Assembly: GCA_029266795.1 (NCBI GenBank)
Contig: JAQSWE010000215.1
Coordinates: 1 to 7,575 of the forward strand
Length of the DNA stretch: 7,575 nt
Reading direction: 5' to 3'
Origin: Alphaproteobacteria bacterium
GTDB taxonomy: Bacteria; Pseudomonadota; Alphaproteobacteria; Micavibrionales; UBA2020
In this document: piece after piece, positions 1 through 4,648 of the stretch
Position numbering within the stretch: the first letter of the stretch is position 1
Layout: each line of letters opens with the position of its first letter
Program-made: the position numbers and the translations under genes
The notes under the pieces: generated by a model
What the model was told of the DNA's origin: nothing
Seen by the model: only the letters and a program-made list of their open reading frames with translations
Database searches by the model: none

Positions 1-1013
1 GTCCCGCGGGCGACCGCCCTGCGCGCTCTTTCGACCGTCCGCGCGGCGATCGTCCGGAGCGTTCCTTTGACCGTCCGCGCGGCGACCGCCCTGATCGTGG
101 CGGCACCGGCGGCGGCAAATCTTTCGGCCATCGCAAGACCGGCCGGGATTTCGACAAGCGCCCGACGCGTTCGCGCGATTTCCAGCTGGATGAAGACGCG
201 GTTGCGGCGATCGAGCCCTTGCGCGCTTCTGCTGAAACCGTGGGCCGCCTGAAATCGGACCGTCCCGGTTACGGCTCACCCTCTTCCGCTTTCCTGTACG
301 GCGTGCATGCCGTGACGGCCGCGCTGCGCAACCCGCGCCGCCTTCACCAGCGCCTGATGGTCACGACGAATGGATATGAATCCATCCGCGAAGCCTATGA
401 GCAGATGCAGTCGGAAGGCGAAAAACTACCGCAGCCGATCTTCGTCGAAAACGTCGATATCGACCGCCTGCTGCCGCGCGACGCGGTACACCAAGGTTTG
501 TTGCTCGATGCGCAGCCGCTGGAAGATCCCGATCTTGCTGATTTCCTGCTGACCGCGACCGACAACGCAAAAATCATCATGCTGGACCAAGTGACGGACC
601 CGCATAACGTGGGCGCGATCCTGCGCTCCGCCGCTGCTTTCGGCGCGATGGGCGTGATCGTGCAGAAACTGCATGCGCCCGACATCACCGGAACGCTGGC
701 GAAAACAGCCTCCGGCGCGGTCGAGCACGTGCCTGTCCTGCGCGAAGTGAACCTTTCCCGTGCACTGGAGCAGCTGAAAGATGCAGGCTTCTTCTGCATC
801 GGCCTCGCTGAAGAAGGCAAGGAAACGATTGCCGAGCTGGAAACCAAGGGCAAAGTCTGCCTGGTGCTGGGTGCGGAAGGCGATGGCCTGCGCCGTCTCG
901 TCGCGGAAAACTGCGATGTGCTGGCGAAGCTGCCGACCTCGGGCCCGATTTCGAGCCTGAACGTCTCCAACGCTGCCGCTGTCGCACTATATGAACTCAT
1001 CCGCGCTTCCTGA
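1..1013 (+). CDS. rlmB: 23S rRNA 2'-O-methyltransferase, TrmH/SpoU family (RlmB-like), 5' end outside window
   Basis: This SPOUT-class methyltransferase probably moves a methyl group from S-adenosylmethionine to the 2'-OH of a guanosine in 23S rRNA (G2251 in E. coli) during large-subunit assembly. The reading frame is open from base 3 with no ATG, so the true start lies upstream; the TTG at 219 would cut off a frame that is already open. A low-complexity Arg/Asp/Gly/Pro region (to about base 180) precedes the SpoU substrate-binding domain (FLYGVHAV from 291). The catalytic domain carries the three SPOUT motifs: NVGAILRSAAAFG from 606, LGAEGDGLRR at about 864-897, and SSLNVSNAAAVALYE near the end. 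These form the trefoil-knot SAM site. VTDPHN just before motif 1 favours RlmB over tRNA TrmH. The 3' end overlaps the next gene by 23 bases. Family assignment is firm; the exact target nucleotide is inferred. Confidence 0.9.
   Translation, partial: PAGDRPARSFDRPRGDRPERSFDRPRGDRPDRGGTGGGKSFGHRKTGRDFDKRPTRSRDFQLDEDAVAAIEPLRASAETVGRLKSDRPGYGSPSSAFLYGVHAVTAALRNPRRLHQRLMVTTNGYESIREAYEQMQSEGEKLPQPIFVENVDIDRLLPRDAVHQGLLLDAQPLEDPDLADFLLTATDNAKIIMLDQVTDPHNVGAILRSAAAFGAMGVIVQKLHAPDITGTLAKTASGAVEHVPVLREVNLSRALEQLKDAGFFCIGLAEEGKETIAELETKGKVCLVLGAEGDGLRRLVAENCDVLAKLPTSGPISSLNVSNAAAVALYELIRAS
9..98 (+). repeat. 36-bp in-frame tandem repeat coding a 12-residue Arg/Asp/Pro unit
   Basis: Two full copies (9-44 and 45-80) and one partial copy (81-98) encode GDRPxRSFDRPR, with x being Ala, then Glu. 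The two full units differ at seven codons and six of those changes are synonymous. The array probably extends left of the window. It forms a basic, disordered tail ahead of the RlmB-like domain, plausibly helping RNA binding (inference). Confidence 0.75.
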
Positions 1014-1593
1014 ATTCAAGGTTGAGGGTGCTGTCATCCACCTGCTGGGCGCGCCCGGCACGGGGAAATACACGATCGCCCAGGAAATGCTGAAACTCTG
1101 CGACCTGCGGCTGGTCGATAACCACCTTATCAACAATCCCCTTTTCAGCCTTGTGCGCCTCGACGGCAAGACTCCCCTGCCCGCGCGCATCTGGGACAAT
1201 GTCATCAAAATATGGGATGCCGTTGCCGATACGATGGTGCATATCAGCCCGCGCGAATTCAGCTTTGTCCTGACCAACGGGCTGTTCGAGGGCGATGAGG
1301 AAGACCGCAAGCATATGATGAACATGAAGCGCGTCGCCGAAGAACGCGACGGGATTTACATCCCCGTGCGATTGGTCATTTCCGATGTTGCAGAGCATGT
1401 GAAGCGCATCACGGCACCAAACCGCAACGCCCGCATGAAGGAAACCGACCCGCACGCGCCCCTGAAATATGCGTCACGCGCGTTGCTACAGACGGGTTTG
1501 GCAACCGAATTGACGCTAGATGTCACTGAAGTGTCGCCCACCGACGCCGCGCGCAAAATCCTCACCCATGCACAATCCATAAAAACTGCCTAA
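991..1593 (+). CDS. Small P-loop ATPase/kinase-like protein (AAA_33 type)
   Basis: A 200-residue P-loop protein resembling small-molecule kinases of the AAA_33/shikimate-kinase-like group; the substrate is unknown. Walker A is GAPGTGKYT at residues 20-28, with Tyr where Ser or Thr often precedes the final Thr. DNHLINNP follows at 43-50, in the usual acceptor-substrate region. A hydrophobic strand, FSFVLTNG (90-97), is the likely Walker B/core strand. A basic LID-like stretch with R139, R145, R148 and K150 then TDP (152-154) matches the phosphate-clamping arginines of such kinases. The ATG at 991 lies inside the end of the upstream methyltransferase gene, and no in-frame ATG, GTG or TTG occurs between it and the Walker motif. 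No clear Shine-Dalgarno is seen, so translational coupling is likely. The fold is convincing; a kinase role is inferred. Confidence 0.8.
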   Translation: MNSSALPEFKVEGAVIHLLGAPGTGKYTIAQEMLKLCDLRLVDNHLINNPLFSLVRLDGKTPLPARIWDNVIKIWDAVADTMVHISPREFSFVLTNGLFEGDEEDRKHMMNMKRVAEERDGIYIPVRLVISDVAEHVKRITAPNRNARMKETDPHAPLKYASRALLQTGLATELTLDVTEVSPTDAARKILTHAQSIKTA

Positions 1594-1611
1594 AATACCA
1601 TTGAAATACCA
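1593..1611. repeat. Direct repeat AAATACCA, 11-base period
   Basis: AAATACCA occurs at 1593-1600 and again at 1604-1611, separated by TTG, directly after the stop of the kinase-like gene. Two identical 8-mers one helical turn apart could be a protein-binding site, but two short AT-rich copies may also be chance. Confidence 0.3.
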
Positions 1612-1688
1612 CGGTTAATTAGGCCGTCATTCACGATTCTTTGATAAATTGGAATCGTATACTGAAGTTTATATCAGGGTAGAAAACC

Positions 1689-2183
1689 ATGCCGACCGAT
1701 GCGGCGCGCGAGCCGCTGTTGAAACACCTCACACGAGCCGAAGTCGTGCTGCCCTTTGCGACCAGCCTCGCAATTGCGGCACCGTGCAGCTTTCTGTCGC
1801 TGGCGCTGATGCATACCTATTCATCGTTCCCGCAACCGATGATGTGGGTGACGGGTGTGCTCGCGCTTGCGGGGCTCAACATTGCGACCGCTTGCGTGTT
1901 GGATGGGGATCGTGCGCGCCTTGGCGTCTTCACGATGCCGGCGCTGCTGGCGATGGTCGGCATCGTCATCCTGTATATTTTCGGGCAGAGCGTGAACCGC
2001 TATATCACCCCTGTCGGTTATGACTGGATGCTGCCTTTCGTTATCCCCGGACTGGGGCTTTGCTATTGCGGGATATTTCTTGAGAAATCCATGTTCCTCA
2101 AGGCATTGATGGCGGTCAGCGGCCTTGCGCTGACGGTCATGTGGTGCCTTGGTTCGGCGAACAAGCTGGCATTGCCCTTTTAG
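1689..2183 (+). CDS. Unrecognised integral membrane protein, about five transmembrane helices
   Basis: A 164-residue hydrophobic protein of no family I recognise. A short polar N-terminus (MPTDAAREPLLKHLTRAE) precedes about five predicted membrane helices, at roughly residues 19-41, 50-71, 78-99, 112-130 and 136-154. Loops are short; the one at 72-77 (DGDRAR) is charged and the one at 101-111 contains SVNRYITPVGYD. The protein ends just after the last helix, leaving no soluble domain. AGGG at 1676-1679 is a fair ribosome binding site, nine bases before the ATG. A 95-base gap separates it from the kinase-like gene, so it may have its own promoter. It converges with the minus-strand paralog gene, the two stops overlapping by 4 bases. 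An alternative frame from 1649 is a shadow, rich in Arg, Cys and Ala without sensible membrane segments. Topology is read by eye. Confidence 0.75.
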   Translation: MPTDAAREPLLKHLTRAEVVLPFATSLAIAAPCSFLSLALMHTYSSFPQPMMWVTGVLALAGLNIATACVLDGDRARLGVFTMPALLAMVGIVILYIFGQSVNRYITPVGYDWMLPFVIPGLGLCYCGIFLEKSMFLKALMAVSGLALTVMWCLGSANKLALPF

Positions 2184-2902
2184 GGCGTCGACGTCATGCC
2201 GCGCGGACGCGGGAAACGGTTCATGTTCTCGATGCGGTCGAGCTTCAGCATTTCCGCATATTCCATCGGCACAGCGTCCGGCGGCACGAAAACGGGCGCG
2301 CCTGTTTCCCTGTCATTCGGTATGCGCAAATACCAGTTCCCGTCCAGCTTGAGGTGATCGATCGGATCGCTGCCGCGCACCGCGCTATTTGATGCAAACA
2401 TGAAGGTATAATAATCGCGCAACACACCAGCTTCCTGCCCTTCGGGCTGGCGGGTTTCCTCAAGCGAAGAATAGCGCACAAACGAACCGCTATAGCGGCC
2501 TGCGGGCAGGCTGCGCATCGGCATCTCGCCAATCCCGAATGCGCTTTCGAGACGCTGCATTTTCGCAGCGCGGGTCATCAGGCCCGCAACAGCTGCAATA
2601 TTGAAATGGTCAGGCGATCCCGCAGGCGGCTGCGCGAAAATGGCGTCGACGCGCGTTTCGTCGTAATTCATCTGCTTGCGGACTTCCCATCCTTGCGGCA
2701 CTTTTGCCTCGTCGTGATAGAGGAATTCGCCAAGGGTATATTTTTCAGGATCGCCACGCATACTGCCCCAGACATCGGTGGCATTGAAGCGCTGCACAAG
2801 GGATTGGCGCAATGTCTTCAGCTCGGCGCGCGCCTCATTGACCGTTTCAACGGCTGCGAGTGACAGTCCTTCGGCGCGATAGTATGAATATTCGGCGGTC
2901 AT
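2180..2902 (-). CDS. Uncharacterised protein, intact member of a tandem paralog pair
   Basis: A soluble-looking 240-residue protein with no signal peptide or membrane helix and no family I can name. It begins MTAEYSYYRAEGLSLAA, has a probable helix at about 14-40, a middle section around GSPDHFNIAAVAGLMTRAAK (95-114), a central segment 114-178, and a C-terminal block with DGNWYLRIPND, then PPDAVP and AEMLKLD. The upstream neighbour is a paralog sharing the N-terminal, middle and C-terminal blocks, which argues that these are real domains. The ATG at 2902 is preferred over an upstream non-ATG start (to 2953) for three reasons: the paralog starts with the same MTAEYSY, GGGGA at 2913-2909 lies 6 bases upstream, and the paralog's recovered frame stops one base before this ATG. 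The arrangement implies an operon with translational coupling. The 3' end overlaps the convergent membrane-protein gene by 4 bases. Function unknown. Confidence 0.8.
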   Translation of the reverse strand: MTAEYSYYRAEGLSLAAVETVNEARAELKTLRQSLVQRFNATDVWGSMRGDPEKYTLGEFLYHDEAKVPQGWEVRKQMNYDETRVDAIFAQPPAGSPDHFNIAAVAGLMTRAAKMQRLESAFGIGEMPMRSLPAGRYSGSFVRYSSLEETRQPEGQEAGVLRDYYTFMFASNSAVRGSDPIDHLKLDGNWYLRIPNDRETGAPVFVPPDAVPMEYAEMLKLDRIENMNRFPRPRGMTSTP

Positions 2903-2903
2903 T

Positions 2904-3457
2904 TCAAATCCCCGGATCGAAAGACGCCGCGCGGGTACGGTTAAAACCGGCAAGCCGCTCCGCCGCGTCGATTTTCAGCATATCGTCGTACGGAATACGC
3001 ACGGCATCCGGCGGCGTGAATTGCGGGATATCGCTGCCTGCATGGTTCGGGACGCGGATATAAAAATCATCGCCCATTTTCTGGAAGGCCAGCGGGTCGG
3101 CGCTTTTCCATGGGCCGGCTTGCCGGCGGCGCGCTCGATCAGGCCTGCGAAATTGGTGATGTAGAAATGATCGGCAGATCCGGGTACGGGCATCGCGCGC
3201 TCCACAGCCCCCTCGCTCTGGCGTTCCGGCCGCGTGCTGATCCAGCCTTCGGGCGCAACGGACGGAATGCCGAAATGGAATTCATGAATGGTGTAGCGTC
3301 CCGTCTGGCTGTCGAGCCACCCCACAACCGCGCTTGCCGCATAACGCTGGCAGAGCAGCCAGCGCATATCTTCCACTTCCAGCTTTGCTTCTGCGATGGT
3401 GTCAATCGCAGCAAGGCTCGCCCCTTCGGCGCGGAAATAGGAATATTCGGCGGTCAT
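2904..3457 (-). pseudogene. Broken upstream paralog: central deletion with frame change
   Basis: The first 111 residues (MTAEYSYFRAEGASLAAID... to GLIERAA) align with the intact neighbour: 15 of the first 17 residues are identical, and ADHF and AGLIERAA in the middle match. From about 3122-3102 the homologous frame changes by -1. The original frame then runs through unrelated residues to a TGA at 2977-2975, giving 160 residues. The other frame continues with SADPLAFQKMGDDFYIRVPN, PPDAVR and DDMLKID, matching the paralog's DPIDHLK, WYLRIPN, PPDAVP and AEMLKLD, and stops at 2906-2904, one base before the next ATG. Outside the lesion the lengths balance (N part 2 residues shorter, C part 2 longer), so about 169 bases (paralog residues about 114-178) are missing. 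GCCGGC occurs on both sides of the junction (3127-3122 and 3119-3114), consistent with deletion between short repeats. Alternatives are a single-base sequencing error in a naturally shorter gene, or -1 slippage at AAAA (3107-3104). Confidence 0.75.
2909..2913 (-). promoter_or_regulatory. Ribosome binding site fixing the ATG at 2902
   Basis: On the minus strand GGGGA lies 6 bases before the ATG at 2902. It sits in the last codons of the upstream paralog's recovered frame. Together with the TGA-A-ATG junction it favours the shorter 240-residue protein. Confidence 0.55.
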
Positions 3458-3460
3458 GAT

Positions 3461-3637
3461 TTACCAGGCGCTGCAGTGATAGGAAATTTCATGCCCGTCA
3501 TATTTGCAGGGCGGCTGTGTTTCCGATTTATACGGATGCAGCGTGGTATCCGGGCGCGTGATGTTGTCGAATTCGTTGTTCTTTGTAATAGCCGCGCGCG
3601 CGAATGCGGCAAGGCGTGTCGCGAAATACTGGACCAA
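3461..3637 (-). CDS. Small uncharacterised protein, 58 residues, TTG start
   Basis: An ORF too short to stand out by length, starting at TTG 3637-3635 and stopping with TAA 3 bases before the ATG of the broken paralog. GGAG at 3649-3646 lies 8 bases before the TTG, the best ribosome binding site in this cluster, and an in-frame TAA directly precedes the TTG. The protein starts MVQYFATRLAAFARAAITKNN, probably a short amphipathic helix, then becomes polar with two Cys and several His and Tyr residues (PPCKYDGHEISYHCSAW at the end). The Cys/His content could bind metal or form a disulfide, but I recognise no family. The spacing suggests it is the first gene of the three-gene minus-strand cluster. 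The overlapping 80-residue frame (3696-3454) has unlikely Ser/Arg-rich composition. Moderate confidence that it is translated. Confidence 0.5.
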   Translation of the reverse strand: MVQYFATRLAAFARAAITKNNEFDNITRPDTTLHPYKSETQPPCKYDGHEISYHCSAW

Positions 3638-3645
3638 TTAAACTT

Positions 3646-3649
3646 CTCC
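3646..3649 (-). promoter_or_regulatory. Shine-Dalgarno GGAG ahead of a TTG start
   Basis: GGAG lies 8 bases before TTG 3637 on the minus strand, followed by an in-frame TAA just before the TTG. This is the main evidence that the 58-residue ORF is translated. Confidence 0.5.
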
Positions 3650-3678
3650 GAACTTATGAATAGTGTGTGTAAGGAAAA

Positions 3679-3707
3679 GCAGTAAGCCATAACCATAAGC
3701 GCGTCAA
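3679..3707 (-). promoter_or_regulatory. Possible promoter of the three-gene minus-strand cluster
   Basis: On the minus strand TTGACG (3707-3702) is five of six to the -35 consensus. TACTGC (3684-3679) lies after a 17-base spacer but is a poor -10. It would start transcription about 35 bases ahead of the small ORF. The -35 is good and the -10 weak; read-through from the upstream methyltransferase gene is also possible. Confidence 0.25.
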
Positions 3708-3756
3708 TCCCCCTTCTGGGAATTAGCCTAATGGTTAATACAATGATTACAATTAC

Positions 3757-4545
3757 TTAAAGAGGCTCGAGGATATGTGCGTCAATCCGGTGCAGTACGG
3801 TGAATGTTTCCGGGGCGATTTTCTTCAGCAACGCCAGATGCGCGGCATCGAATTCTGCGACCTTTTCAGGTGGCAGTGCGGCGCCAACGCCGCGGCATGC
3901 GCGGATGCGACCCATCCAGCCGTCACGGCTGAACTGGATTTTTTCGTCGTAATTGAAAAACGCGCGGAGACGGAAATCGGTGAGCGACCATGCGGGCACG
4001 GCGGGGATGGAGCCCGACCAGCTATGCGCCGTCCAGTTCGGGTTGAATTCGCGCACCAGATCTTCTGTCGCCTGCGCAACGGGGTCCTGCCCCGGCAGCC
4101 ATGAGCAATGGCTCGTCACCAGCACGCCGCCGTCTTTCAACGCCCACAACACCTGCCGCACGACTTCCTGCTGGCGGAAATAAAGCCAGCACTGGTTGGC
4201 GATCACCACATCGAACATCTTGCTGTCAAACGGCAGCTTCTCCGCCTCGCCGACGCGGAAGTCGATTTTGACGCGCGCTTCTTCCGCGGCTTTTTTCGCA
4301 TAGGCGATTTGTTCTTCGGAGACATCGATGCCGCTGACTGCAGCGCCGCGCTGCGCGAAGCGGATCGCCATCGCGCCCGTGCCGGTGCCTAGGTCGAGCA
4401 GCGACTGCCCGTTCAAGCCAACCTTGAAGGTACGCATATAATCGAAAAAACTGTCGGGCTGGCCGACGCGGTACTTCGCGTAATCTTCCGACGTCTTGCC
4501 CCAGTCGATCGTATTGCCGGGGTCGGTCGCGCTGATGCCGTGCAT
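3757..4545 (-). CDS. Class I SAM-dependent methyltransferase, substrate unknown
   Basis: A complete 262-residue soluble methyltransferase with a Rossmann-like SAM-binding fold. After an N-terminal segment typical of the Methyltransf_11/25 group (WGKTSEDYAKYRVGQPDSFF), motif I is LLDLGTGTG (49-57). The acidic residue ending strand 2 is D74 in GIDVSEEQI, and GEAEKLPF (99-106) contains the adenine-contacting loop. FDVVIANQCWLYF (111-123) is motif IV, and ALKDGGVLV (135-143) is the following strand. The C-terminal half (HSWSGSIPAVPAW, FFNYDEKIQFSRDGWMGRIRACRGVG) probably forms the substrate lid, whose Trp/Phe content suggests a small organic substrate; that is a guess. The start follows AAGGGA with ten bases before the ATG. 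It is divergent from polA and has no enzyme partner nearby, so context does not identify the substrate. It stops 119 bases before the small ORF on the same strand. Confidence 0.85.
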   Translation of the reverse strand: MHGISATDPGNTIDWGKTSEDYAKYRVGQPDSFFDYMRTFKVGLNGQSLLDLGTGTGAMAIRFAQRGAAVSGIDVSEEQIAYAKKAAEEARVKIDFRVGEAEKLPFDSKMFDVVIANQCWLYFRQQEVVRQVLWALKDGGVLVTSHCSWLPGQDPVAQATEDLVREFNPNWTAHSWSGSIPAVPAWSLTDFRLRAFFNYDEKIQFSRDGWMGRIRACRGVGAALPPEKVAEFDAAHLALLKKIAPETFTVLHRIDAHILEPL

Positions 4546-4559
4546 GTCGGTTTTTTCCC

Positions 4560-4588
4560 TTGTCGAATCCTCATAAAAAACCTATACA
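4560..4588 (+). promoter_or_regulatory. Candidate upstream polA promoter
   Basis: TTGTCG (4560-4565) and TATACA (4583-4588) are spaced by exactly 17 bases, each matching four of six consensus positions. A transcript from here would include the ribosome binding site at 4635 and the start at 4649. It overlaps the methyltransferase promoter on the other strand, so the two could compete for polymerase. Confidence 0.35.
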
Positions 4589-4607
4589 AGACAAATGGTT
4601 ATGTCAA
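4579..4607 (-). promoter_or_regulatory. Probable promoter of the SAM methyltransferase gene
   Basis: A perfect -35 TTGACA lies at 4607-4602 on the minus strand. The -10 is either TAGGTT (4584-4579, 17-base spacer) or TATAGG (4586-4581, better match, 15-base spacer). Transcription would start 25-30 bases before the methyltransferase ATG. Confidence 0.4.
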
Positions 4608-4620
4608 CGTCATCCGTTGC

Positions 4621-4648
4621 TTGACCGAGCAGGCAAGGGCTTTATTTT
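4621..4648 (+). promoter_or_regulatory. Candidate downstream polA promoter
   Basis: TTGACC (4621-4626, five of six) and TATTTT (4643-4648, four of six) are spaced by 16 bases. If used, transcription would begin near 4655, beyond the first two ATGs, and translation would have to start at a later ATG such as 4688. Confidence 0.3.
4635..4639 (+). promoter_or_regulatory. Ribosome binding site favouring the ATG at 4649
   Basis: AAGGG lies 9 bases before the ATG at 4649 (12 before the adjacent ATG at 4652). The later candidate ATG at 4688 has no comparable site upstream, only a C-rich stretch. Confidence 0.45.

Noticed and set aside
67..252. 61-residue plus-strand ORF at the window start
   Set aside because: It is out of frame with the repeat-bearing RlmB reading frame, which is open across the whole region and carries the protein-level repeat.
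1641..1663. TTGATA and TATACT as a promoter for the membrane-protein gene
   Set aside because: The hexamers are separated by only 11 bases, too short for a sigma-70-type promoter, and no better -35 lies 16-18 bases before TATACT.
2174..2186. GCCC-TTTTA-GGGC hairpin at the convergent gene ends as a bidirectional terminator
   Set aside because: The stem is only four G-C pairs with no T-run following on either strand.
2186..2193. Palindrome CGTCGACG as an operator
   Set aside because: It falls in the last codons of the paralog gene (Thr-Ser-Thr-Pro) and is the kind of 8-mer expected by chance in GC-rich coding DNA.
2903..2953. N-terminal extension of the intact paralog to 2953
   Set aside because: It would overlap the recovered C-terminus of the upstream paralog and lacks an ATG; the conserved MTAEYSY start at 2902 is shared with the paralog.
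3454..3696. 80-residue minus-strand ORF with ATG start and ATGA overlap with the paralog start
   Set aside because: The 4-base ATGA overlap is attractive, but the protein is Ser/Arg/Thr-rich with no domain-like pattern, and the competing 58-residue frame has a better ribosome binding site and more natural composition.
3722..3739. ATTAGCC/GGTTAAT inverted repeat downstream of the SAM methyltransferase as a terminator
   Set aside because: The stem is AT-rich, on the minus strand it contains an A-C mismatch, and no T-run follows.
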